A DNA stretch of 64,000 nt. Origin: Streptomyces sp. NBC_00154 (lineage in GTDB: Bacteria > Actinomycetota > Actinomycetes > Streptomycetales > Streptomycetaceae). Every line of letters begins with the position of its first letter. The stretch's first letter is position 1. This document shows, one piece after another, positions 17,336 to 25,662 of the stretch. Below the pieces are notes generated by a model. The model did not search any database. It was given only the letters and a program-made list of their open reading frames with translations, and was not told the origin of the DNA. Where the stretch lies: assembly GCF_026342835.1 (NCBI RefSeq), contig NZ_JAPEMI010000001.1, positions 7,012,501 through 7,076,500 of the forward strand, given 5' to 3'. The position numbers and the translations under genes are program-made.

Positions 17336-18274
17336 TCACTCCTTGACCGCCCCCTCGTTGGCGCCGCTCACGAAGTAGCGCTGGAAGCAGAAGAACAGCG
17401 CGGCCACCGGGATGGTGGAGAGCAGAGCTGCCGTCAGCTTCAGCGGATACTGCGTGCCGCCGCCGAGACCTCCCGAGACAAAGCGGGCCAGGCCCGTGGT
17501 GAGTGTCTCGTACTGGCCAGACTGGGTGCTGACGAGGAAGTGCGTGAACTCGTTCCACGACCCCTGGAACGACAGGATCGTCAGGGTGATCAACGCCGGT
17601 CTGGCCATCGGCAGGACTACGGACCAGAAGATCCGGAACACGCCTGCCCCGTCGACCCGCGCGGCCTCCTCGACCTCGCGCGGCACCGATTCGAAGAACT
17701 GTTTCATGATGAAGATGCCTGCCGCGTCCACCAGCAACGGCAGGATCATGCCGGTGTACGTGTCGAAGAGCCCGAAGGTGTTGAGCACCAGGAACTTCGG
17801 GATGAGCAGCGCCACTCCGGGCACCGCCATCACTGAGAGCACGAAGCCGAACAGTGCCGAGCGGCCCCGGAAGCGCAGCCGCGCCAACGCGTACCCCGCC
17901 ATCGAGTCGAACAGCACCCGGCCCGCAGTCACCAGTACCGCCACCAGCGCCGAGTTGCTGAGCCAGCGCAGGAAGGGAACCCCTTCCGAGGCTTGGCTCA
18001 GCCCGAACAGCCGCTGATACGCGGCCGTCGTCGGAGTGGTGGGCAACAGGGCCAGCGGATGTGCGGCGGCATCCGGGTCCGTCTTGAAACCGGTCACCAG
18101 CTGGAGGACGAACGGCAGCAGATAGAGCAGACCCAGCCCCAGCACCACGGCGTACCCCAGCAACCGCGCCGGCAGCGGGAAACGGCTGAGGACGGGGTGC
18201 CGTCGTTCGCGCGATGCGCGACGGCGAGGGGTCCGCCGAACCCGGTCGCGTACGGCCGTACCGGCGGCGGTCAT
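17336..18274 (-). CDS. Carbohydrate ABC transporter permease (MalG/LacG type)
   Basis: A 312-residue inner-membrane permease with six predicted helices. After a basic cytosolic start, TM1 begins near residue 37. The coupling motif EEAARVDGAGVFRIFW (EAA loop, near residue 200) contacts the ATPase. The length and a C-terminus ending in SGANEGAVKE are typical of the second permease of CUT1 sugar importers. The ATG overlaps the TGA of the upstream permease gene (ATGA), with GGGAGGA as ribosome binding site, so translation is coupled. Last gene of the lacI-binding protein-permease-permease operon. Confidence 0.93.
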   Translation of the reverse strand: MTAAGTAVRDRVRRTPRRRASRERRHPVLSRFPLPARLLGYAVVLGLGLLYLLPFVLQLVTGFKTDPDAAAHPLALLPTTPTTAAYQRLFGLSQASEGVPFLRWLSNSALVAVLVTAGRVLFDSMAGYALARLRFRGRSALFGFVLSVMAVPGVALLIPKFLVLNTFGLFDTYTGMILPLLVDAAGIFIMKQFFESVPREVEEAARVDGAGVFRIFWSVVLPMARPALITLTILSFQGSWNEFTHFLVSTQSGQYETLTTGLARFVSGGLGGGTQYPLKLTAALLSTIPVAALFFCFQRYFVSGANEGAVKE

Positions 18275-19419
18275 CGGTTCCTCCCGGTGTGTGCGCCACG
18301 CTCCCGCAGCGCCCAGCGCTGGAACGCGGTCAGAATGAGGATCAAGGCCAGCAGGATGAACGCGATCGCCGAGCCCTGCCCGAAGTCCGCATTGTCGAAC
18401 CCCGCGGAGTACGACAGGAATGCGGGCGTCAGCGTCGTGTTGCCCGGAGCGCCCTGGCCCATCACGTACACCTGGTCGAAGACCTGCCAGGTGGAGATCA
18501 GTCCCAGCGTGAGGACCAGGAACAGCACGGGACGCAGAGCGGGCAGCGTCACGTACCGAAGCATCTGGCGGCGGTTGACCCCTTCGATGGCGGCCGACTC
18601 CTCCAGCTCCCGCGGGATGTTCTGGAGCGCCGCGAGGAAGATCAGCATGAAACTGCCCGAGGTGGTCCACACGGCGAGCAGGATGATCGTGCACATCGCG
18701 ACCGAGGGGCCTGCGAGCCACTCGAACCACGACAGCCCCATCAGGGAGTGATCGGCCAGTACTCCGGCAGGCCGTTCAGGATCGACGATTCCCAGACCGC
18801 TCAGAATGAGGGAGAGCACTCCGCGCGGGTCCGCGAACCAGTTCGGTCCCTTGAGCCCGATCCAGGACAGCATGGAGTTGACGGCTCCGCTGCCCTGGAA
18901 GAGGAAGAGGAAGACCGTGGAGACGGCGATGGAGCTGGTGACCGACGGGAAGAAGAACGTTGTACGGAGCGCGCCCCGCCCCCGCAGCAGTTTCTGGTTG
19001 ACGATCAGGGCCAGTGCCAGCGCCAGCACGGTCTGCAGAGGGACGGTCAACAGTACGTAATAGGCGTTGTTGCGCAGGGACGTCGCGAAGAGCGTGCGGT
19101 CGAGTCCGTCCTGGGTGAGCAGCGTGCGGTAGTTGTCCAGACCGACGAAATCGGCCTGACCGGAGAACGGGTTGGACTGTCCGTCCCAGTGCAGCAGGCT
19201 CACCCACAGCGCCATCAGGATGGGAAGCACCATGAAGAGGCCGAGGACGAGCACCATGGGGCTGACGAACAGCCAGCCCCAGGTGCCCTCCCCGCGAAGG
19301 CCCGCGCGCGGAGCGTGAGCCTTCGCAGTCGTACCGGTTCTGCCAGGTGCGCTGTCAGGTGCGCCGGGCGAGCCGGTCGTGGGGGGAGTGGCGCTCGCGC
19401 GCATCGTGCGGATGGGCAT
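18271..19419 (-). CDS. Carbohydrate ABC transporter permease (MalF/LacF type)
   Basis: A 382-residue permease, longer than its partner because of an Ala/Pro-rich N-terminal extension of about 45 residues ahead of TM1 (GWLFVSPMVLVLGLFMVLP). The EAA loop is LEESAAIEGVNRRQML, with Ser in place of one Ala. With the MalG-type protein it forms the membrane channel of a CUT1 oligosaccharide importer. The start lies five bases after the solute-binding protein stop. No ATPase is encoded in the cluster, which in Streptomyces is normally provided by the shared MsiK-type ATPase. Confidence 0.92.
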   Translation of the reverse strand: MPIRTMRASATPPTTGSPGAPDSAPGRTGTTAKAHAPRAGLRGEGTWGWLFVSPMVLVLGLFMVLPILMALWVSLLHWDGQSNPFSGQADFVGLDNYRTLLTQDGLDRTLFATSLRNNAYYVLLTVPLQTVLALALALIVNQKLLRGRGALRTTFFFPSVTSSIAVSTVFLFLFQGSGAVNSMLSWIGLKGPNWFADPRGVLSLILSGLGIVDPERPAGVLADHSLMGLSWFEWLAGPSVAMCTIILLAVWTTSGSFMLIFLAALQNIPRELEESAAIEGVNRRQMLRYVTLPALRPVLFLVLTLGLISTWQVFDQVYVMGQGAPGNTTLTPAFLSYSAGFDNADFGQGSAIAFILLALILILTAFQRWALRERGAHTGRNR

Positions 19420-19424
19420 GGGGC

Positions 19425-20669
19425 TCAGTTGCCCTTCACGATCGCCTGTTCGCCGTTGCGCTGAAGGTCGGCGAGGATCTTCTTCGGGTCGGCGGTGCGC
19501 AGCGACTGCAGATCGGTGTTGAACTGGCTCAGGACCTTGTCGAACCCGGCGATCGTCACCGGGCCCTGCGCGTAGGCGTTGCCGTCCACCCAGGCCTTGG
19601 CGGCCGGCTGCTTCTCGGCGTACGTCTCGAGCGCACTCGTCCGCGACGGCATGACACCGAAAGCGTCGGCGAATGCGAGCTCTTGCTTCGCGGAGGTGAG
19701 GTACTTCACGAGGTCGACGCCCGCCGCACGGTGCGCGCTGTCGGCGGCGACGCCCCAGCAGTTGCTGAAGGCGAGGGTGCCCTTGCCGGCCGGCCCTTCG
19801 GGCAGCGGCGCGATGGCGTACTTCACATCGGGGTAGTCGAGCTTCATACCGCCGTCGAGCCAGTTGCCTTCGATGGTCATCGCGGCCTTGCCCTTGCCGA
19901 GCGCCTCACCGCCCCAGCTGGTGTCCACCTGCTTCGCGAATTTCATCGAGCCCGACTTGAGCAGGGACTGGACGAAGGCGAGTCCCTTGGCGTTCTCGGG
20001 AGTGTCGGCGGTCATCTTCTTCTGGTCCGCGTCGGTGAGCCAGCCACCGGCCTGCTTCATGAAGACGCCGAGTCGCTGGTACTCGTCGCTGGTGACCAGA
20101 CCGGTGACGCCGTTGCCCGTGAGCTTGTCCGCGACGGTCTTCAGTTCCTCCCAGCTCTTCGGATAGTCCTTCTCCGTCAGCCCGGCCTTCTTCCACAGAT
20201 CGGTGTTGATGGCGAGGCCGAGGGGGGAGGTGTCCTTCGGCAGACAGACCAGCTTTCCGTTGTACGAGAACGAGGCGCGCAGCTGCTCGGAGAAGTCGTC
20301 GGCGTCGGATATCCGGTCCCCGTACGCGTAGAGCGAGCCGCCCTTCGCGTAGTTCGCGAACTGGTCGGAGTTGACGTAGAAGACGTCCGGCGGCTTGTGC
20401 CCGGCGAAGGACTGAGCAAGCTGCTGGTTCATGTCCTTGGCGACTTCGACCGTGACCGTGTTGCCCGACCTCTTCGCATACGCGGCGGTGGCGGCCTTGA
20501 CCGCCTGGGTTTCGGCGTCCCCCGAGGTGGCGATCAGTACCGTCAGATTCTGCTTGCCGGCCTTGTCCTGCTCGGGCTCCTTGTCGCTGCCGAAGCTGGA
20601 TGAGCAGCCGGTGGCGGCCAGCAGCGCCGCGCAGGTGGCGAGGGCGGCGACGGCCGTACGGGTGACCAT
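19425..20669 (-). CDS. Sugar ABC transporter solute-binding lipoprotein
   Basis: A 414-residue extracellular solute-binding protein of family 1. The N-terminus is a lipoprotein signal (VTRTAV, hydrophobic core, lipobox LLAATGC with Cys22), so the mature protein is anchored to the outer face of the membrane. The mature part has the two-lobe family pattern (VEVAKDMNQQLAQSF, then the PPDVFYVN hinge region and the GKAAMTIEGNW segment). It delivers a sugar, probably an oligosaccharide, to the two permeases. The ATG follows GGAGGAACTC. It lies 90 bp downstream of the lacI-type gene. Confidence 0.93.
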   Translation of the reverse strand: MVTRTAVAALATCAALLAATGCSSSFGSDKEPEQDKAGKQNLTVLIATSGDAETQAVKAATAAYAKRSGNTVTVEVAKDMNQQLAQSFAGHKPPDVFYVNSDQFANYAKGGSLYAYGDRISDADDFSEQLRASFSYNGKLVCLPKDTSPLGLAINTDLWKKAGLTEKDYPKSWEELKTVADKLTGNGVTGLVTSDEYQRLGVFMKQAGGWLTDADQKKMTADTPENAKGLAFVQSLLKSGSMKFAKQVDTSWGGEALGKGKAAMTIEGNWLDGGMKLDYPDVKYAIAPLPEGPAGKGTLAFSNCWGVAADSAHRAAGVDLVKYLTSAKQELAFADAFGVMPSRTSALETYAEKQPAAKAWVDGNAYAQGPVTIAGFDKVLSQFNTDLQSLRTADPKKILADLQRNGEQAIVKGN

Positions 20670-20759
20670 GAGTTCCTCCAGAAGGCATAACTTGCGGCTC
20701 AGCTGCCCGGAAAGGGCGTGCTGTGAATCGATGGCCCGTGAACGGGCACGGGGAGTGGT

Positions 20760-21809
20760 TCAGTTGCCCGACGCGGGTGTGCTGTCACGCACGACGAGAG
20801 ACGGTTCGAGCAGGACGCGCTCAGGCGGAGCGTCGGGTTCCGACATTCGGGCCAGCAGAAGACGGACACATTCGCGGCCGACGGCCTCCAGTGGCTGGGC
20901 GACGGTGGACAGTCCGGGGGAGAGGAGCGCCGCTGTGGGGGAGTCGTCGAAGCCGACGACGGCGACATCCGTGCCCGGAACGGCTTGTCGCTCACGCAGG
21001 GCCTGATAGCAGCCCAGTGCGAGCATGTCGCTGGCGGCGACCACGGCCGTCGCGCCCGCGTCGAGCAGCGGTCCGGCGGCGGCCTGTGCCGAGGTGATGT
21101 CATCGATGCTCTGCGCCCGCTTGCCGCGCACCGGAAGGCCGTGCCGCTGCATGGCGCGCTGCCAGCCCTCGGCGCGGTCGTCGCCGACTCCGGAGCCGCG
21201 CGGCCAGCCGAGAAAGGCGATCTTGCGATGCCCGATACCGACCAGATGCTCGACTGCGGAGTCCGTGCCCGAGGCGCCGTCGACATCCACCCAGTCGCCT
21301 ATCTGCCGGCCGGACCACATCCGGCCGAAGCCCACGAATGGCACACCGCGCTTCTCCAGCCAGGCCTGGCGCCTGTCGCCCCGCTCGGTGCCACTCAGCA
21401 CGAAACCATCCACGCTGTGCAGGTCGAGGAGCTCCTCGTACCCATCGAGGCCTGAGCTGCCAGGGGGCGAGGCGAAGAGCAGAATCCGGTAGCCGGCCTC
21501 GTCGGCGGTCTGGGACAAGGCGTGCAGAAACCGGTCCATGACCGGGGCCGAGGTGCCGGGGGCGGTGGGACGTATGCCGTAGCCGATGAGTCTGCTGGAG
21601 CGGGTGCGCAGGGTCTGGGCGGCTCGATGCGGGCGATAGCCCAGCTCGTCGATGGTGCGGCGGACCCGCTCCAGGGTCTCCGGGCGCAGCAGTTCGGGTG
21701 AGTTGATGGCGTTGGACACTGTTTGCGGAGAAACGCCGGCCCGCCGCGCGACCGTGGCCAGAGTCACCGAACCGGCCTTGGACGCGGGGGTGTTGGGGGA
21801 GCGGGGCAT
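20760..21809 (-). CDS. LacI family transcriptional regulator
   Basis: A 349-residue repressor. The helix-turn-helix is at residues 16-37 (TLATVARRAGVSPQTVSNAIN), followed by the hinge helix PETLERVRRTIDELGY and the sugar-binding periplasmic-type core with the effector-contacting DGFVLSGT, VGFGRM and VVGFDDSP segments. It is preceded by GGAG six bases before the ATG. It is the first gene of the importer operon and diverges from the debranching-type hydrolase gene. Two inverted copies of one 14-bp operator lie between them, so it very likely represses both directions until the imported sugar, or a product of it, binds. Confidence 0.93.
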   Translation of the reverse strand: MPRSPNTPASKAGSVTLATVARRAGVSPQTVSNAINSPELLRPETLERVRRTIDELGYRPHRAAQTLRTRSSRLIGYGIRPTAPGTSAPVMDRFLHALSQTADEAGYRILLFASPPGSSGLDGYEELLDLHSVDGFVLSGTERGDRRQAWLEKRGVPFVGFGRMWSGRQIGDWVDVDGASGTDSAVEHLVGIGHRKIAFLGWPRGSGVGDDRAEGWQRAMQRHGLPVRGKRAQSIDDITSAQAAAGPLLDAGATAVVAASDMLALGCYQALRERQAVPGTDVAVVGFDDSPTAALLSPGLSTVAQPLEAVGRECVRLLLARMSEPDAPPERVLLEPSLVVRDSTPASGN

Positions 21810-21847
21810 GGCTGTCTCCGGAACTGGTTGTGCGAACCGACTAGTTG

Positions 21848-21863
21848 ATTGGAGCGTTCCAAT
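21848..21863. promoter_or_regulatory. LacI operator on the lacI side
   Basis: ATTGGAGCGTTCCAAT is a palindrome with a central CG and one asymmetric pair. Its 14-bp core is the exact reverse complement of the core at 21900-21913. It lies 39 bp upstream of the regulator's ATG, over the region where its own -10 box should be, as expected for autoregulation. Confidence 0.75.
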
Positions 21864-21867
21864 ACCG

Positions 21868-21897
21868 TTGTCAACGCTGTGAAGTCGTAGTTAGGGT
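21868..21897. promoter_or_regulatory. Divergent promoter core between lacI and the hydrolase
   Basis: GTTGTCAAC at 21867-21875 supplies overlapping -35 boxes on both strands: TTGTCA on the plus strand (21868-21873) and TTGACA on the minus strand (21874-21869). On the plus strand TAGGGT at 21892-21897 could be the -10 box with an 18-bp spacer. The minus-strand -10 is poor (CAATCA) and overlaps the operator at 21848-21863. Confidence 0.4.
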
Positions 21898-21898
21898 T

Positions 21899-21914
21899 CT
21901 TGGAACGCTCCAAT
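21899..21914. promoter_or_regulatory. LacI operator on the hydrolase side
   Basis: TTGGAACGCTCCAA at 21900-21913 is the reverse complement of the other operator core. It follows directly after the plus-strand -10 candidate, so it would cover the start point of the hydrolase transcript. The centres of the two sites are 51 bp apart, about five helical turns, so two dimers could sit on the same face. Confidence 0.75.
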
Positions 21915-21961
21915 GCCTGAGAGGTTCTGCTCTGTTGGACACCACTGTCAAGACCCACGAC

Positions 21962-24058
21962 ATGACGAACTCCGACGCGGGGCCCGGTCCTTCGGCCGAA
22001 GGCCTCCAGCCATTCCTGCATGACGCCTGTGTGACGCTGTACGCCCCGAGCTTCGCGATCTCGCACGCCGACGGACAGATCGACGGTTCGGCCGACGGCT
22101 TCTACCACGGCGACAGCAGAGCGCTCGCCCGTCTGACCGTCGCGGCAGACGGAATCGCGATTGCGCCGGTACGGGGAGGCTTCGAAGGAGCGGACCGGGC
22201 GGCCTTTCGCGCTGTGCTGCGCGGTCTGGGTGAGGAGACTCCGGACCCGGCGGTCACCCTGCACCGGCGCCGCTGCGTCACCCCCGGGCACCTGGAGGAG
22301 ACTCTCGAAGTCGCCAACGCAGGACGGCAGAACGTCCGTCTCCGGCTGATTGTCACTGCCGGGACCGACCTCGCCCCGATGGAGCGCATCAAGGCCGGAC
22401 ACGCGCAGAGCCCGGTCTCCGCCACCGCCACCGGGAGCGGACTCGACTGGTCACGGGACACCTTCGCCGTACGCCTCACCAGCTCTCCGGAGCCCGCCAC
22501 CGTCGACCCGGCCGCCGGACGGCTGGAGTACGACATCGAACTCACCCCACGCTCGTCATGGATCGCCGTGCTGCACTGTGACGCGGCTCATGAGGACGGC
22601 GATCAGTTCCCCGCGCCCCCGGCGGACAGCCTGCCCTGGCGCACACCGGTACTGCGCAGCGCCGACCGGCGCTTGGACCAGTGGCTGAGCCAGTCGGCCG
22701 CCGACCTCGACCGGCTGCGGCTGACCGATCCGGACGTGCCCGCCGACCAGTTCCTGGCCGCCGGAGCCCCGTGGTTCCTCACCCTCTTCGGCCGCGACTC
22801 CCTGTGGGCGGCCCGTATGCTGCTGCCGCTGGGAACCGATCTCGCCGCCGGTACGCTGCGCACCCTCGCCCGCCGCCAAGGCGTGAAGTCCGACCAGGAC
22901 ACCGAGGAACAGCCCGGCAAGATCCTGCACGAAGTGCGCCGAGCCACCCAGAACTTCAACGAGAACTTCTCCCTGCCGCCCTGCTACTACGGCACGGTCG
23001 ACGCCACTCCGCTCTGGATCACCCTGCTGCACGACGCCTGGCGCTGGGGCCTCGAGCCCGAACAGGTGGAGCAGCTCCTGCCGCACGCGGAGTCCGCCCT
23101 CGCCTGGATGCGCGACCATGGGGACGCGGACGGAGACGGATTTCTGAAGTACATCGACCGCACCGGACGTGGCCTGGCCAACCAGGGCTGGAAGGACTCG
23201 GGCGACTCCATCCGGTATCGCGACGGCCGCTTCGCCACGTCTCCGATCGCGCTCTGCGAGGTCCAGGCATACGCATACGAGGCGGCCCGCGGCGGCGCCG
23301 ACCTGCTGCGCGCCTTCGGCCGCCCCGGCGCCGACCGGTGGGAGGAGTGGGCCGAGCGGCTGCGTGACCGCTTCCGCAGCCACTTCTGGGTGGAGGACGA
23401 GCGGGGTCCGTACCCGGCCGTCGCGCTCGACGGGGACAAGAAGCCGGTGGACTCGGTCACCTCGGGCTTCGGCCAGCTGCTGGGCACCGGCCTGCTCAGC
23501 CACGAGGAGAGTGCCCTGCTCGCCGCCAGGCTCGGCGCGCCCGACCTCGACTCCGGCCATGGCCTGCGGACCCTGAGCAGCGACTCCGTGGCCTACAACC
23601 CGTACGGCTATCACATCGGTTCCATCTGGCCGCACGACACCGCGATCGCGGTACACGGCCTGGTCAGGGCCGGGTTCCCGGAAACGGCCGCGTCACTTTC
23701 CGGGGGGCTGCTGACCGCTTCCGCGGGGTTCGACGCGCGGCTTCCCGAGCTGTTCGCCGGTCATGGCGCGGCGACCGACGCCCGGCCCTCGCCCTATCCG
23801 GCGTCCTGCCGTCCCCAGGCCTGGGCGGCGGCCTCGTCCGTCATGATCCTCCAGTCGATGCTGGGGCTCTCTGCCGATGTCCCCGGCGGAACGCTCACGG
23901 TCGCGCCCGGATTCGCGGAGGAATACCGGCCGCTGAAGGTCGAGGGCCTCGACATCGCCGGCGGGCGGCTGGACATCTCCATCGAGGCCGACGGTACGGC
24001 GCACATCGAGGCGCCGAACGGCCTGGTGGTGAAAAGGGAGCACATGACACCCCGTTGA
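21962..24058 (+). CDS. Amylo-alpha-1,6-glucosidase / glycogen-debranching-like glycoside hydrolase
   Basis: A 698-residue cytosolic protein with the N-terminal domain of bacterial debranching-type enzymes (ending near residue 230, with GFYHGDSRALARL) and a C-terminal (alpha/alpha)6 barrel. Barrel motifs are LFGRDSLWAARMLLPLG (near 270), QPGKILHEVR, DGDGFLKYI, NQGWKDSGDS and GSIWPHDTAIA. No signal peptide, which fits a role in hydrolysing the imported oligosaccharide. The ATG used here has no good ribosome binding site; a TTG at 21935 in the same frame, ten bases after GAGAGG, is a real alternative that would add nine residues. Regulated by the divergent LacI protein. Confidence 0.87.
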   Translation: MTNSDAGPGPSAEGLQPFLHDACVTLYAPSFAISHADGQIDGSADGFYHGDSRALARLTVAADGIAIAPVRGGFEGADRAAFRAVLRGLGEETPDPAVTLHRRRCVTPGHLEETLEVANAGRQNVRLRLIVTAGTDLAPMERIKAGHAQSPVSATATGSGLDWSRDTFAVRLTSSPEPATVDPAAGRLEYDIELTPRSSWIAVLHCDAAHEDGDQFPAPPADSLPWRTPVLRSADRRLDQWLSQSAADLDRLRLTDPDVPADQFLAAGAPWFLTLFGRDSLWAARMLLPLGTDLAAGTLRTLARRQGVKSDQDTEEQPGKILHEVRRATQNFNENFSLPPCYYGTVDATPLWITLLHDAWRWGLEPEQVEQLLPHAESALAWMRDHGDADGDGFLKYIDRTGRGLANQGWKDSGDSIRYRDGRFATSPIALCEVQAYAYEAARGGADLLRAFGRPGADRWEEWAERLRDRFRSHFWVEDERGPYPAVALDGDKKPVDSVTSGFGQLLGTGLLSHEESALLAARLGAPDLDSGHGLRTLSSDSVAYNPYGYHIGSIWPHDTAIAVHGLVRAGFPETAASLSGGLLTASAGFDARLPELFAGHGAATDARPSPYPASCRPQAWAAASSVMILQSMLGLSADVPGGTLTVAPGFAEEYRPLKVEGLDIAGGRLDISIEADGTAHIEAPNGLVVKREHMTPR

Positions 24059-24245
24059 AGCGGAGCGGCTGTGCCCGCCGGGCACTGGTCGTCGGCGACG
24101 TCGATACCGCCACCCTCGCCCCACACGTCGCACGCCGAAAGCATCTCCAGGTCTCGACGGGCGGTGGGGTCGAACCCATCGTTTCTCTTCCTTCGGTGAT
24201 CATCAGTGATCGTTCGGAGAGGAACGGCCGGTGCCCGGAAACACG

Positions 24246-24270
24246 GAAGGCCGCCCCTCGGGCGGCCTTC
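24246..24270. terminator. Strong bidirectional terminator hairpin
   Basis: Perfect 11-bp arms (GAAGGCCGCCC / GGGCGGCCTTC) around a three-base loop lie between the convergent hydrolase gene (ends 24058) and the DUF3103-like gene (ends 24292). It is 22 bp beyond the latter's stop codon. Confidence 0.8.
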
Positions 24271-24291
24271 GCGAGTCTTGCGTACGCGCAG

Positions 24292-25431
24292 TCAGAACTG
24301 TTCGACGAAGTACGGTTCGACCGTCATCCAGCCGTTGCCGGCCGCCCCGTTACGGCGACCCGAGTCACTCCGGGCGAGGGTGTACCAGGAGTCGACGTAG
24401 TCCGGGTCGTCGGTCCACCAGGAGGTGGGGATGGCCGCCAGGATCGCGTTCACCAGCGGAATGTACGCCCCCTGATCCGTGATGGTGAGCAGGGCCGTGG
24501 TGAGAGCCTGGGCGAGGGCCTGATAGTTCGTGTCGCCGTCGTCCTCCATCATCACGGCGTCGGCGAGGTTGTACTTGTAGTTCGACCAGTTGACCAGGAT
24601 CTGGTTGGGGTAATAGACGACGCCGTCGTTGTTCAGATAGGGCATGTCCACCGTGTCCACGCGCGCCTTGCCGTCCAGCCCGAAGCCGGTGACGAGCGTG
24701 TACACCTCGGCGTCACCCTTGACCCAGGGCTCCTCGTCGTCGGCCAGCTCGACGGATGTGACGCGGGTGGACCACCAGCCGCCGGCGGCCAGTTGCGTCT
24801 GCGGCCGGGGGGCGGCGACACCGTGCTTCGCGAATTCTGCTCTCAGGACGCCCAGGCCCGCCGCGAGGGCTTTGGAGACGTCGATGTCCACCACGTAGAC
24901 GGGTCTTTGGGGCACCTCATGGGCGTCGAGGGTGTGCGCACGTCCGTGGCTGTCATATGCGGTGATCGTCGAGGCGTCGTCGTCGGCCGGTGCAGCGGCG
25001 ACCAGCGGGACGGCCTCACCGGTCAGGTCCTTGCGCATCGAGGCGTCGCCGAGGCGGACGCGCAGCAGCGAACCGGTGCTCGCGGCCAGCCCCTTGGCCG
25101 CAGCGATGCGGCGGTCCGCCTCGCGGACCGCCGGGATCAGGGCCTTGCCGCTCCGGGTGGTGGCCCGAGCCGCCAGGGCCTGCACATCGACCTGGGCGGA
25201 TGAGAGGGCCGCGCTGCGTACCTGCGACCGCCAGCCCGCATCCGCCAGCGAGACGGCGAGGGATCGGGCGGCATCGTCCTCGATACCGCGGATGGTGGAC
25301 GGCGCCGCGGCGGACGGCTGGGCCGTGGGCGCCTCGGCTGACGCCGATACGGCTCCCTGCGCCGTGGCGGTGGTGACCGCGGTGAGAAGGACGGCCACGA
25401 GGGCGGTACGACGCAACTGCTTCTTGCTCAA
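24292..25431 (-). CDS. Secreted DUF3103-like protein
   Basis: A 379-residue exported protein of unknown function. A basic start (KKQLRR) and hydrophobic core give a signal peptide, cleaved near residue 30. An Ala-rich helical segment follows (residues 45-140), then a beta-rich domain with YVVDID, GGWWSTRVTSVELADDEEPW and a conserved-looking tail (PNQILVNWSNYKYNLADAVMMEDDGD split over several strands, then PTSWWTDDPDYVDSWYTL). It resembles the DUF3103 family as I remember it. The start is a TTG at 25431, selected because AGGAGG lies five bases upstream; no ATG fits the signal peptide. Monocistronic. Confidence 0.75.
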   Translation of the reverse strand: MSKKQLRRTALVAVLLTAVTTATAQGAVSASAEAPTAQPSAAAPSTIRGIEDDAARSLAVSLADAGWRSQVRSAALSSAQVDVQALAARATTRSGKALIPAVREADRRIAAAKGLAASTGSLLRVRLGDASMRKDLTGEAVPLVAAAPADDDASTITAYDSHGRAHTLDAHEVPQRPVYVVDIDVSKALAAGLGVLRAEFAKHGVAAPRPQTQLAAGGWWSTRVTSVELADDEEPWVKGDAEVYTLVTGFGLDGKARVDTVDMPYLNNDGVVYYPNQILVNWSNYKYNLADAVMMEDDGDTNYQALAQALTTALLTITDQGAYIPLVNAILAAIPTSWWTDDPDYVDSWYTLARSDSGRRNGAAGNGWMTVEPYFVEQF

Positions 25432-25662
25432 GAGATCCTCCTGATGCCGAACGCTGGCTCCGCCCAGCGCGGAGCCGCCTGGTGGGCGTCTGCGCTGCTG
25501 GGACGGGTTCTGGGTCGTCTGCGCCCAGCATGGCGCCAAGAGGTCTATGCGAGTAGATGGGCGAGGGTAAATTTCTTGTGTCGGGATCACGTCAAGTCGG
25601 CTGATCCGTAAGGGAGTTCCCTCCGTACGCCCGTCGTCCTCGGGCGCTTCAGGAGGGTGGTG

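Noticed and set aside
20760..21809. The LacI protein as regulator of the rhamnosidase operon
   Set aside because: The operators at its own locus (TTGGA/TCCAA halves) differ from those at the rhamnosidase promoter (TGAAA/TTTCA halves).
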